From positions 1 to 64,000 of the forward strand of contig CANLWY010000001.1 in the NCBI GenBank assembly GCA_947494995.1: a DNA stretch of 64,000 bases, read 5' to 3'. Both the position numbers and the translations under genes were made by a program. Of the stretch, positions 16,172-24,370 are shown piece by piece. The DNA comes from an uncultured Campylobacterales bacterium. Lineage in GTDB: Bacteria; Campylobacterota; Campylobacteria; Campylobacterales; Arcobacteraceae. Positions within the stretch are counted from its first letter, which is position 1. The number at the start of each line of letters is the position of its first letter. The notes beneath the pieces are model-generated. The model was not told the DNA's origin, searched no databases, and saw nothing but the letters and a program-made list of their open reading frames with translations.

Positions 16172-17614
16172 CTAGTTTTCTTCTCCCATTGTAATTTTAT
16201 CTTTTCCATCTTGTTTTGATTCATACATTAAGTTATCAGCTCTTGTAATTACTGAATCTAAATTATCCTCTTCATTTACTTGAGTTAATCCAAAGCTTGC
16301 TGTAACTTCAAAATGAACTAACTCTTTTATAATATAATCTTTTTTCATTCTCTCTCTTATTCTTTGAGTTGTAGAAATAGCATCTTCTTTACTGTTGTTT
16401 ATAAAAGCACAAACAAACTCTTCGCCACCCCATCGTGCAATAATATCACTTTTTCTTGTGTTTTCTTCCAAAATTTTTGCAACTCTTATTAAAACCCTAT
16501 CTCCAACCGCATGACCAAACTCATCATTTATACTTTTGAAGTTGTCTATATCCATAAAAAATATAGTAATCTCTCTTTTATCTCTTCTAAATAGATCCAT
16601 ATGAGTACTTAATCTTTGTTCAAAAATTCTTCTATTATTTATATTTGTTAATTGATCTTTTCCTGCTAGATGCTCTAACTTTTTATTGTAATTTTTAATC
16701 AAAAATATAGTAATAAAAATTACAATCATCGAAATAAACAGTGCAACAAATAGATTCAAAAAGAAAATCTGTTTTACATCTTTTGTAAAATCTGCTAAAT
16801 TTGCCTCTACAAGTAAATATAAATTTAATTCAGGAATATATTTTGTATTTAACAAATGAAGCTGTCCATCTTTTTCAAACTCTAATGAAGCAGGTTCTTT
16901 TGAAATTACTTGATCTCTAAAAGGACGTAAATAAATCATTTCATCGATTGTCTTCTCTTTTATTATCTCTCTTTCAGATAAAACAATTTTTCCTTTTTGG
17001 TCAACAAAATATACTTTAAAATGATGCTTCTGTCTAAAAACTTTTAACATATCATCAATATATGAGATTTTAAGTCCTACTCCTGTTGCTCCAAGATAGT
17101 TGAAATTTGAATCAACTATTTTATAATTTATGAACATCACCATAGAGTTTGATAAATGTTCATTAAAATCAAGATTTATTTCATGATTTTCTTGAATATC
17201 TCTAAAATCAAAATACCATTTATTATTTGTATTATCTTCTTTAACTTTTTCTAAAAAACCATTTTGATTGTAGTAATTACCACTTTTTTCAGAAACTAAA
17301 AAAGTAGTAAACATCCCATATTTATTTTTTACAGAGCGTAAAAACTGTTTTATCTTAGTATGATCTTTTTCATCTTCTAAAATCCAGTCTTGAACAAAAG
17401 TATCATTTGCCATCATTGAAGAAACTAAATATGGTTGAATAATATGTTTCTGAATTACAGTATATATATTATCTAAAGATAAGGGTAAAGACTGATCTTT
17501 TAACTGCTTTTGTGTAGTGTTCAAAGAAACAACATAGTTTACTGTTGTAATTGATAAAGATAATATAACTAGTAAAATACTAATTACAATAACAATCTTA
17601 TATTTTGAATTCAT
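16172..17614 (-). CDS. Membrane diguanylate cyclase (cache-GGDEF)
   Basis: A 480-residue sensor. The first TM is near 8-28, followed by a periplasmic cache-like region of about 240 residues, a second TM near 285-308, and a C-terminal GGDEF domain. The active site is GGEEF (RWGGEEFVCAF). The product-inhibition I-site RKSD sits exactly five residues before it, so an active, feedback-controlled cyclic-di-GMP synthase is likely. LGATGVGLKISYIDD is a typical dCache motif. It is co-transcribed with the CNNM protein gene. The ligand is unknown. Confidence 0.92.
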   Translation of the reverse strand: MNSKYKIVIVISILLVILSLSITTVNYVVSLNTTQKQLKDQSLPLSLDNIYTVIQKHIIQPYLVSSMMANDTFVQDWILEDEKDHTKIKQFLRSVKNKYGMFTTFLVSEKSGNYYNQNGFLEKVKEDNTNNKWYFDFRDIQENHEINLDFNEHLSNSMVMFINYKIVDSNFNYLGATGVGLKISYIDDMLKVFRQKHHFKVYFVDQKGKIVLSEREIIKEKTIDEMIYLRPFRDQVISKEPASLEFEKDGQLHLLNTKYIPELNLYLLVEANLADFTKDVKQIFFLNLFVALFISMIVIFITIFLIKNYNKKLEHLAGKDQLTNINNRRIFEQRLSTHMDLFRRDKREITIFFMDIDNFKSINDEFGHAVGDRVLIRVAKILEENTRKSDIIARWGGEEFVCAFINNSKEDAISTTQRIRERMKKDYIIKELVHFEVTASFGLTQVNEEDNLDSVITRADNLMYESKQDGKDKITMGEEN

Positions 17615-17697
17615 TTATCCAGTCTTATAGTTTTTCCCGATTATAGCATTTTAAGCTTGAAAACTATAGGGCTAAAATTATAAAATAATATTTGAAG

Positions 17698-18072
17698 CTA
17701 CTGTTTACCCTCTTTTTCTAAATAATTTCTACAGTCTATACAATACATAGCATGAGGTTTAACTCTTAATCTTTTGATAGTAATCTCAGAATCACACATC
17801 TCACAAAGACCTGTGAACTTATCATCTTCTATTTTTTGTAAAGCTCTATTTATCAATTTTAACTCTTCAAGTTGTTGTTTTTTGATATGAATATCAGTAC
17901 TATAATCTCTACTTGCAGCTGCAAAATCTGCATCATCATTTAAATCCATTTCACTTAAACTTTTATGCTCATTTGTCAAAGAGTTCAAAGTTGACTCAAT
18001 TTTAGCTTTATTTTCCAATAAAAGCTCTTTTACTTCATCTATATGTTTTTGTGTTAATGCTTTTTTTGCCAT
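17698..18072 (-). CDS. DksA/TraR-type zinc-finger transcription regulator
   Basis: A 124-residue protein. The N-terminal coiled coil (EVKELLLENKAKIESTLNSL) carries an Asp-containing tip (DLNDDADFAAASRD), and the C-terminal four-cysteine zinc finger is CEMCDSEITIKRL...YCIDC. DksA binds the secondary channel of RNA polymerase and acts with ppGpp. It is shorter than E. coli DksA (151 aa), usual for this phylum. It is divergent from a Rof-like gene across a 103-base region with a palindrome. Confidence 0.88.
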   Translation of the reverse strand: MAKKALTQKHIDEVKELLLENKAKIESTLNSLTNEHKSLSEMDLNDDADFAAASRDYSTDIHIKKQQLEELKLINRALQKIEDDKFTGLCEMCDSEITIKRLRVKPHAMYCIDCRNYLEKEGKQ

Positions 18073-18109
18073 AATTTTCCCTAGTAAAAAATTTTAATAA
18101 TATATACAA

Positions 18110-18126
18110 ATGCAACTTAGTTGCAT
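18110..18126. promoter_or_regulatory. Palindrome between dksA-like and rof-like genes
   Basis: ATGCAAC-TTA-GTTGCAT is a perfect 7-bp inverted repeat 38 bases before the dksA-like start and 50 bases before the rof-like start. Its position suits an operator shared by the two divergent genes. The binding protein is unknown. Confidence 0.4.
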
Positions 18127-18175
18127 ATAAAACAAGATATTATATTTTTTATTTATTAAAATCTAAAGGAAAAAA

Positions 18176-18424
18176 ATGGAAGATAAATATATTCCAATTT
18201 CATGTGCTTATTACGATGAGTTTGAAGCAGCAGCCGTAAAAAGAATAGAATGTACTATCGTTTACAAAGATAAAAATGAAGAAAAAACTATAAATGCTAA
18301 AGTGATTGATTTTAAAACTATAAATAAAGAAGAGTTTATGATTTTAGATAATGGCTTAAAAATTAGACTAGATAAAATTGTTTTATTCAATGATTTATCA
18401 CCTAGTGACAAAGACTATTGTTAG
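18176..18424 (+). CDS. Rof (YaeO)-like Rho-binding antiterminator
   Basis: An 82-residue protein. YIPISCAYYDEFEAAAVKRI at the N-terminus and LKIRLDKIVLFN at the C-terminus match Rof, whose E. coli form (about 84 aa) binds Rho, blocks its RNA-binding site and inhibits Rho-dependent termination. The family match is by pattern (P-I-x-C-x-x-YD-x-x-E, then R-LDKI-x-x-F). It sits divergent from a DksA-like gene. AAAGGAAAA precedes the ATG. Confidence 0.75.
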   Translation: MEDKYIPISCAYYDEFEAAAVKRIECTIVYKDKNEEKTINAKVIDFKTINKEEFMILDNGLKIRLDKIVLFNDLSPSDKDYC

Positions 18425-18430
18425 TTTATA

Positions 18431-18455
18431 AAAGTAAGAGAAAAACTCTTACTTT
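18431..18455. terminator. Bidirectional terminator after the rof-like gene
   Basis: AAAGTAAGAG, an AAAAA loop and CTCTTACTTT form a perfect 10-bp stem in the 31 bases between two convergent genes. Confidence 0.75.
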
Positions 18456-18830
18456 CTAGTGGTGTGATAAAATTTTTGATTTAATAAAGCTCATAATTCC
18501 GTAGATAAGTGCCATGACTCCTAAAAGAAACGGAACTCCTTCAAATTTAAAGATTGAGCTTTCCATTAATGGTGTGTATGTAAGTGTAATACCTAAAACA
18601 AAACCATAAATAGCAAACATTCCAACATATACCACATTTAAAAACTTTTGGGCAGAACTTTGCTCTTCTCTTTTTTTATAGTGAGTAATTAAAGCCACTA
18701 TAGTACTACTAAAGAGTAGAAACATAATTCCTGCTAACATTGAACTCTCAACCATCATTAAATGGTTTACAACAAAATATCCCATGATACCTAGGAATAG
18801 TACCACGAATAAATAGATTCCATTTTTCAT
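18456..18830 (-). CDS. Small four-helix membrane protein, unknown function
   Basis: A 124-residue protein with four hydrophobic segments (about 4-22, 30-48, 68-86, 98-116) and short basic loops. I recognise no family. The upstream leader contains a short inverted repeat (ACAGG...CCTGT, 18845-18870) that could form a hairpin just before the ribosome site AAGGAAAT. It is monocistronic. Confidence 0.65.
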   Translation of the reverse strand: MKNGIYLFVVLFLGIMGYFVVNHLMMVESSMLAGIMFLLFSSTIVALITHYKKREEQSSAQKFLNVVYVGMFAIYGFVLGITLTYTPLMESSIFKFEGVPFLLGVMALIYGIMSFIKSKILSHH

Positions 18831-18978
18831 GACATTTCCTTTTCACAGGTAGTCTTTTGGGCTTGCCTGTTTATTTTCTACTACTATTATACAATTTATT
18901 AAAACTCAAGATAATAAGAGAAAAAGTTTTGTATTATTTTTAAGATTAGCTTAAATGATATGATATTTTTATTATCTT

Positions 18979-19857
18979 TTATATATCAAAAAACTTCAAT
19001 TTGTCTGGATTTCTTAGGGTGAAAATATTAAGAATTTCACCATTTTTTATCTCAAAACTATATGAAGTTTGTGTTATACCTTTATATTTTAAAACTACTC
19101 CTAAAGAACCATTAAAATAAAGTGTTTTCACTTCTATATCTTTAGGATTTGCTTCAAATAAAGGTCTTGTGACTTTTATTATAAATTTAGAGATAAAGTT
19201 ATCATCTCCATATAAAACTTTTCTAGCTGCTATTGCTTTTCCTCCACCATCAGAGTATAAAGTAATATCTGCTTTAAAAATAGATTTTAAACCTTCAAAA
19301 TCCCCTTGTTTTAAAGCTTTTACAAAGGAGTTTGTTAATTCCTCATGCTCTTGTTTTGAAGGGGCAAATTTACTTTTCTTGTTTTGAAGTTTTTTATTTG
19401 CTCTTGAGTTTAACTGCCTTGAGTTTTGCTCACTTGTATCTAAAATCAAAGCTATTTCTTTGTGTTTAAAATCAAAGATATCATGTAAGATATAAGCTAT
19501 TCTCTCCCTTGAACTTAACTTTTCCATCATTATTAAAAGTGCAACAGATAAGCTCTCATCTAGTTGCATATCATTTTCAATACTTTTTTGCTCGTGAATA
19601 TAGGGTTCTGGAAGCCAAGGACCTATATATGTTTCTCTTTTTTTCTTAGCAGACCTAAAAAAGTCTAAGCATAGATTAGTAGCTACTTTATACATCCAAG
19701 CTTTTGTGTTTTTGATATTTTCTTGTTTTTGGTTTAGGTATTTTAAAAAAGTTTCTTGGGTAATATCCTCAGCTTCTTGTAAACAACCTGTTAAACGATA
19801 AACATAAGAGATAATATCTTTTCTATAAACTTGTATATCTTCTACTAATCTATCCAT
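18979..19857 (-). CDS. ECF41-group RNA polymerase sigma factor
   Basis: A 292-residue extracytoplasmic-function sigma factor. Region 2 (DIISYVYRLTGCLQEAEDIT) and region 4 (RIAYILHDIFDFKHKEIALI) are joined by a linker with the WLPEP motif. The C-terminal SnoaL-like domain (about 170-292) carries both known ECF41 regulatory motifs, DGGG and NPDKL. In studied ECF41 factors this domain replaces an anti-sigma factor and tunes activity. It is preceded one base away by a carboxymuconolactone decarboxylase gene, the standard ECF41 partner. Assignment is firm; the signal is unknown. Confidence 0.93.
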   Translation of the reverse strand: MDRLVEDIQVYRKDIISYVYRLTGCLQEAEDITQETFLKYLNQKQENIKNTKAWMYKVATNLCLDFFRSAKKKRETYIGPWLPEPYIHEQKSIENDMQLDESLSVALLIMMEKLSSRERIAYILHDIFDFKHKEIALILDTSEQNSRQLNSRANKKLQNKKSKFAPSKQEHEELTNSFVKALKQGDFEGLKSIFKADITLYSDGGGKAIAARKVLYGDDNFISKFIIKVTRPLFEANPKDIEVKTLYFNGSLGVVLKYKGITQTSYSFEIKNGEILNIFTLRNPDKLKFFDI

Positions 19858-19858
19858 C

Positions 19859-20377
19859 TTATACCTTTAACTGTATTACTGAACAAGAGTGAAAGTCATT
19901 TAATACCCTTTTTATTGTAGGGAAAACCTTAGTTGAGGCAATAGCAAGGGCTATTTCTGTTAAAATATCTTTTGAATATTTTTCACTTATTTTATCATAT
20001 AAAAAGCTTGGTACTTCCTCTTTTTTTGAAACAGCAAGGGAAAAATCATATATTTCTTTTAACTGTTCTGGTAAGTTTTGCCCTTCATTAAAGACTACTT
20101 CTTTTACTATTTCTTTATCAACACCTGCTTCAAGTGCCATATCTACATTTAACTGTAAGCATTTTCCGCAATCTTCATTTTTCATTGAAGTTAGTTTTGC
20201 AATAAAAATCAACTCAACAGAAGCTTTTTCTTTATAACTTGCCATAGGTAGAAAGTTTTGAAAAGTTTCAAAAGCCTTTGGATTTGCTTTTAACATCTCT
20301 TTCATATATGTAGTGTCGTAGTTGTAGTGGTTTTGAAAGCCTTCTAGCATTTCTAGTGATTGTTTTTCATCAAACAT
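19859..20377 (-). CDS. Carboxymuconolactone decarboxylase (AhpD-like) protein
   Basis: A 172-residue helical protein with the AhpD-type redox motif CGKC, here in NEDCGKCLQLNVDMALEAGV, where the conserved downstream histidine of AhpD is replaced by Asn. A helical repeat follows (VSKKEEVPSFLYDKISEKYS). It is the first gene of a two-gene unit with the ECF41 sigma factor and the probable sole target of that factor, judging from the promoter upstream. A peroxidase-assisting or disulfide role is inferred. Confidence 0.85.
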   Translation of the reverse strand: MFDEKQSLEMLEGFQNHYNYDTTYMKEMLKANPKAFETFQNFLPMASYKEKASVELIFIAKLTSMKNEDCGKCLQLNVDMALEAGVDKEIVKEVVFNEGQNLPEQLKEIYDFSLAVSKKEEVPSFLYDKISEKYSKDILTEIALAIASTKVFPTIKRVLNDFHSCSVIQLKV

Positions 20378-20410
20378 AATTATTCCTTTTTAAAAAATTT
20401 ATACCTATAA

Positions 20411-20437
20411 GACGAGATAGAATTAAAAAGTGTGACA
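20411..20437 (-). promoter_or_regulatory. ECF41-type promoter for the decarboxylase-sigma operon
   Basis: Read on the minus strand, TGTCACA (20437-20431) is followed by exactly 16 bases and CGTC (20414-20411). This is the published ECF41 promoter architecture (TGTCACA, about 16 bp, CGTC). Transcription would begin near 20404, about 27 bases before the decarboxylase ATG. It implies autoregulation of the operon. Confidence 0.85.
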
Positions 20438-20522
20438 GTTTTTAATTTTTTTTGAAAAAAAATCTAAAAAGCCTATCTTCAAATAAATAAAATATAATTA
20501 GAAAAAACAAAATGGTAAAACT

Positions 20523-21344
20523 ATGACTACAAATGAATTAATGAACCTAGCACTTAAAAGAGCAAAACTTGATGAAAAACCTTATGATACTGATATTATA
20601 GTTGAAGGACAAAACATACAAAAAGTTTTAATTGGTATTGATATGGAAACTCCTGAGTTACTCCTTGCTCAACAAATGGGATATGACTGTGTGGTAAGTC
20701 ATCATCCAAAAGCAGATGCCTGTGTAGTTGATTTTGCAAAAGTAATGGATGTACAAATTGATAGAATGGTAAAAGCAGGAGTTCCTATTAATAAAGCTCA
20801 AAAAGCTTTAAAAAAAAGACAAGTAAGTATTGAACTTAATCAACATGCCCTAAACTATGACAAGGTAAGTTCTGCTGCAAGACTAATGAAAATGCCCTAT
20901 TTAAATATTCATATTCCAGCAGATTTTATAACTGAAGAAATAGTACAAGCAAGACTAAATGAAGCTTTTAATGATAAGCCAAAAACAAAACTTGAAGATA
21001 TTATAAGTGAATTAAACTCTTGGGAGTATTACCAAGGAAAAATCGCAAAGCCTGTTATAAGAGTAGGAAGTCCTGGTGATTATGCTGGAAGAATTGAAGT
21101 TCTTATGGCAGGAGGTACTAGTGGTGGAGTTGATGTTTTTAAAACATATTTTGAAGCAGGTGTTGGCACAATTATTGCTATGCATGTACCCGAAGATGTG
21201 AAAAAAGCAGTTCAAGAGCAAAACATAGGAAATATTATAATTGCTCCACATATGCCAAGTGATAGTATTGGATTACTTGAAATTGTAAAAACTTGGAGAG
21301 AAGAAGGTGTGGAAGTTACTTGTATGAGTGGGATTGTAGAGTGA
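20523..21344 (+). CDS. Nif3-like dinuclear metal centre protein
   Basis: A 273-residue member of the Nif3/YbgI (DUF34) family, toroidal hexamers with a two-metal site. Visible features are the SHHPK metal-binding motif near residue 60 and the second metal region GVDVFKTYFEAGVGTIIAMHVPEDV near 205-225. Once called GTP cyclohydrolase I type 2, the true function remains unresolved. It is followed by an overlapping small gene. Confidence 0.85.
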   Translation: MTTNELMNLALKRAKLDEKPYDTDIIVEGQNIQKVLIGIDMETPELLLAQQMGYDCVVSHHPKADACVVDFAKVMDVQIDRMVKAGVPINKAQKALKKRQVSIELNQHALNYDKVSSAARLMKMPYLNIHIPADFITEEIVQARLNEAFNDKPKTKLEDIISELNSWEYYQGKIAKPVIRVGSPGDYAGRIEVLMAGGTSGGVDVFKTYFEAGVGTIIAMHVPEDVKKAVQEQNIGNIIIAPHMPSDSIGLLEIVKTWREEGVEVTCMSGIVE

Positions 21345-21529
21345 GTATAGAATTAATGTTTTTGAAAAAAGCTATCGAAGATAAAAACTTTATTAGCTTT
21401 TCTTATGAAGGGAAGGTTTATAAGAAAGTAAAACCTTTTAAAATAGAAAATGATGTTTTGAAGTGTGATGTTGGAGAGTTTGAAATTAAAGATTTGAAGA
21501 AAATTACTGTTTTAAAAGATAGGTTTTAA
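21341..21529 (+). CDS. Small WYL-like domain protein
   Basis: A 62-residue product if translation starts at the GTG at 21341, which overlaps the preceding stop (GTGA). The ORF track starts further upstream inside nif3, which is less plausible. FLKKAIEDKNFISFSYEGK and IKDLKKITVLKD resemble the two ends of a WYL domain (ligand-binding module of transcription regulators) with the middle shortened. No DNA-binding domain is attached. An ATG at 21356 is an alternative start. Probably co-translated with Nif3. Confidence 0.55.
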   Translation: MSIELMFLKKAIEDKNFISFSYEGKVYKKVKPFKIENDVLKCDVGEFEIKDLKKITVLKDRF

Positions 21530-21535
21530 TGCTTT

Positions 21536-21715
21536 GCATTCTTTTCTTTTTAATAAAGAAAAGAAACAAAAGAAAAGCGTTCGCAGGGATTCAAAAAAAC
21601 TAAAAAATTTATAGAAATTCTAAAATTTTGAAACTCAGCTCGTCCCTTCGCCTCAAACAGACAAAATTTCTTTACGAATTTATATAGATTTTTCTTAACG
21701 CTTTTTTGAAAATGC
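21536..21715. repeat. Structured non-coding element with nested inverted repeats
   Basis: A 193-base gap between genes. It begins with TTCTTTTC...GAAAAGAA, a poly-pyrimidine/poly-purine hairpin. It is then bounded by AAAAGCGTT (21573-21581) and its exact reverse complement AACGCTTTT (21697-21705). Inside are partly complementary TTCGCAGGGA and TCCCTTCGCC blocks. The base composition differs from its surroundings (several CG-containing words). It resembles dispersed repeats that recur in many Gram-negative genomes near gene ends; copy number here cannot be judged from one window. Confidence 0.5.
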
Positions 21716-21722
21716 TCACACG

Positions 21723-22652
21723 CTATTCTAAAAACTCAATATAATTACCAAAAATATCAGAAGAAACAACTCTTTTATCATCTTCCAAACCTAAAATATT
21801 TAAGTAAATATCCTTTTGGTAAGAAGGCATTCTTGGGTCAAAACATATTTCTTCAATAAAATCATCTATTTCTAAATCAATATAATATACATTGTTGAAG
21901 TCATCAATTTTTGTTTCACGAAAAATAAATGTACCACTCAAGTCAGACATTGTCTCCGCGCCTTCAAATCTCTTATCAACATCTTCTTTTTTCATATCAT
22001 TCCTAAAAACAAGTCTTATCCCTGCTCTAACCTCATTTTCATGTTGATAAGCTTTATTTTTTAAAAATAAAATATCTTTATGAGAAATTAATTTCTCTGA
22101 TTCATCAAAAAGCTTTGTAACAAGTTTTGTATGATTTTCCACAGTTTTTTCTTTTAGGTTATCTAATTCAAAATCAAATTTTTCTTTCAATTTAGAAATT
22201 TTATTTCTGTAATCTTTAAAGTTAATATATTTTACATCTCCTATTTCACACTCTATATGATTACTCATTAAAGTACCCGAATTTGAATAGTAATGCTTTG
22301 CATAAAATAGGTCATCTAAAAAATGGTCAATGACTTTTTTCAATTTTTCTTTTGATGTTTTGACTCTTATTGATTTAAAATCCTTAGAATACAATAACCA
22401 CATTGCCATTGATTCTTTTTCTTTTGTCCAACATGTTATAAAATTTGATTCCCTTGCAAGATTATATGATTCTTCACATAACCTATTAGAAGATAAAAAA
22501 CCTGGATTAAAAGTATCAGGTAATAAACTTTTTAAACTATATGCAAAACCCTCATTCAAATCCTCCATTAAACTCAATTTTGTCATTTTTAAATGTTTGT
22601 TTATTAATAATTCATATAATTCAAAAAAAGACATGATTCTATATAATTCCAT
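21723..22652 (-). CDS. DUF2971-like protein
   Basis: A 309-residue soluble protein. The opening (ELYRIMSFFELYELLINKHLKMT) plus SNFITCWTKEKESMAMWLLYSK is the pattern of DUF2971: a cysteine strand, then a W..K....MW.LYS block. The central part is a long charged helix. Function is unknown for the family. DUF2971 genes are scattered and often accessory, sometimes near defence genes, but nothing of that kind is visible here. It is followed by a BaiN-like flavoprotein gene upstream on the same strand. Confidence 0.65.
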   Translation of the reverse strand: MELYRIMSFFELYELLINKHLKMTKLSLMEDLNEGFAYSLKSLLPDTFNPGFLSSNRLCEESYNLARESNFITCWTKEKESMAMWLLYSKDFKSIRVKTSKEKLKKVIDHFLDDLFYAKHYYSNSGTLMSNHIECEIGDVKYINFKDYRNKISKLKEKFDFELDNLKEKTVENHTKLVTKLFDESEKLISHKDILFLKNKAYQHENEVRAGIRLVFRNDMKKEDVDKRFEGAETMSDLSGTFIFRETKIDDFNNVYYIDLEIDDFIEEICFDPRMPSYQKDIYLNILGLEDDKRVVSSDIFGNYIEFLE

Positions 22653-22672
22653 TTCTACTCCTATTAAATAAA

Positions 22673-23902
22673 CTATTTTCTAGCTAATGATTGTCCAGCT
22701 AAATACCCACTAACCCAAGCAAAATGCAAATTATAACCACCTCTGTTTCCAACTATATCTAAAACCTCTCCTGCTAGGTATAAGCCTTTACATTTTTTAC
22801 TTTCATAGGTTTTATTGTCTACCTCATCAGTTCTAATACCTCCACCGCTAGCTTCTGCGTGTTTGAAGCCTTGAGTATCTGTGATTTTAAATCGCCAGTT
22901 TGTTAAAGTGTTTACTAAACCTCTTATTTGTTTAGCATTTATATCTTTGACATATGAGCTTTTATCTATTTTACATATATCTAAAAGTACTGGAGAGAGT
23001 TTATTTGATACTATTCCTATTAGAAGATTTACTGCTTTTTCGTTTGGTAGGGATTTGAAAAGTGATTCTATCATCCCTAAAACTTCATTTCGGTTCATTT
23101 TAGGAAATAAGTTTATTGCAATTTGAACATCTTGATATAAAGATAAAGGATAGACTGCATATTGAGAGATATCTAAGATTGCGAATCCTGATACTCCATA
23201 TTTAGTAAAAAGTACATCACCTTGTATTTCATTCTCTTTTTGCCCATCTATATATAGAGTTACAAGTGATTCTTTTTTAACCCCTTGTATTTTGCTAGCT
23301 GACTCAAAATCTGTTTGTAGTCCTACAAGTGATGGATATGTCATATTATATGAATGCCCAAAACTTGTAGCAATATTCATACCATCTTCTGTTGCTCTTA
23401 GCTGTGGAGCCGCTCCTAGTCCTGAACTTATTAGTACTTTATCATACTCTTTAAATTCATCTTCATCACTTTTTACTATGAATTTATTCTCTTCTTTTTT
23501 TATATCTACTATTTTTGTATTTAGGACTAGATTTATATTTAGAGATTCTATTGCACCTTCAAGTAAGTTTACAACTGATTTTGCTTCATTTGATAGAGGA
23601 TATACTTTTCCATCACCTTTTATATCTAGTAGTAAGCCTATTGATTTACAAAACTTTTCAAAGGCTTTAAAATCAAACTGCTTTAAAGCATATGATACAA
23701 AGGATGGATTTTCACCTATATAGTTCTCAACTGTACAGTTTGAGTTTGAGATATTACATCTTCCATTTCCTGAGGCTAATATCTTTTTTCCAATACCTGT
23801 ATTGTTATCAAATATATCTATTTGTAAATCTTTGTTTAATCTTTTTGCAGTAATACCTGCCATCAGTCCTGCAGCACCAGCTCCAATAATTGCTATTTTC
23901 AA
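22673..23902 (-). CDS. BaiN/HI0933-like FAD-dependent oxidoreductase
   Basis: A 409-residue flavoprotein. The N-terminal Rossmann motif is IIGAGAAGLMAGITAKR. The HI0933 signature GIGKKILASGNGRCNISN is near residues 36-54, and the C-terminal FAD-contact motif is GLYLAGEVLDIVGNRGGYNL. The HI0933/YhiN family includes BaiN, which reduces bile-acid intermediates in clostridia, but most members have no known substrate. Translation would place it upstream of the DUF2971 gene (20-base gap), possibly one transcript. Confidence 0.9.
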   Translation of the reverse strand: MKIAIIGAGAAGLMAGITAKRLNKDLQIDIFDNNTGIGKKILASGNGRCNISNSNCTVENYIGENPSFVSYALKQFDFKAFEKFCKSIGLLLDIKGDGKVYPLSNEAKSVVNLLEGAIESLNINLVLNTKIVDIKKEENKFIVKSDEDEFKEYDKVLISSGLGAAPQLRATEDGMNIATSFGHSYNMTYPSLVGLQTDFESASKIQGVKKESLVTLYIDGQKENEIQGDVLFTKYGVSGFAILDISQYAVYPLSLYQDVQIAINLFPKMNRNEVLGMIESLFKSLPNEKAVNLLIGIVSNKLSPVLLDICKIDKSSYVKDINAKQIRGLVNTLTNWRFKITDTQGFKHAEASGGGIRTDEVDNKTYESKKCKGLYLAGEVLDIVGNRGGYNLHFAWVSGYLAGQSLARK

Positions 23903-23941
23903 ACTCTATCCTAAATATTAATTACGCAATTATACTTTATA

Positions 23942-24247
23942 TTAGTAAAAAACTGCCAACCAAATAGTTGGCTTTTCTAAAGAAGTATATTTAACTCTAT
24001 GTTTTATATGTGCTTTAATATCACAATAGTCTCCTTTGCTTAACTTCACTTCTTTATCTTCAAACTCTAATATTGCTTCACCTTCTAATAAAATAACAAA
24101 CTCATTTTCATCTTGGTCATACCAAAAATCCTCTTGGCTTTTTTGTCCATTTGATACAATTCTCTCTATTCTTATATTCTCATTTTTTAATATATCAATA
24201 AACTCTTCTTTATCATTTCCTACTTTTATATCATCAAATATATTCAT
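23942..24247 (-). CDS. Cupin domain protein
   Basis: A 101-residue single-domain cupin with the two cupin motifs as strands: FWYDQDENEFVILLEGEAIL and LSKGDYCDIKAHIKHRVKYT. Metal-binding residues appear partly kept (Asp/Glu in the first motif, His pair in the second). Small stand-alone cupins often bind metals or sugars; no specific role can be assigned. It is monocistronic and divergent from the response regulator gene. Confidence 0.85.
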   Translation of the reverse strand: MNIFDDIKVGNDKEEFIDILKNENIRIERIVSNGQKSQEDFWYDQDENEFVILLEGEAILEFEDKEVKLSKGDYCDIKAHIKHRVKYTSLEKPTIWLAVFY

Positions 24248-24370
24248 ACAAATTCCTTAAAGTAATTTATAATTATATCTGCTTTATATCTTAAAATAAA
24301 ACCACCTTTTCATTAGTGAATATTGATTCATATTATGGTAAAATATTATATATTAATAAAAAGAAAATAT

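Noticed and set aside
23292-23723. 143-aa plus-strand ORF
   Set aside because: Antisense inside the BaiN-like flavoprotein gene; no ribosome site and biased composition.
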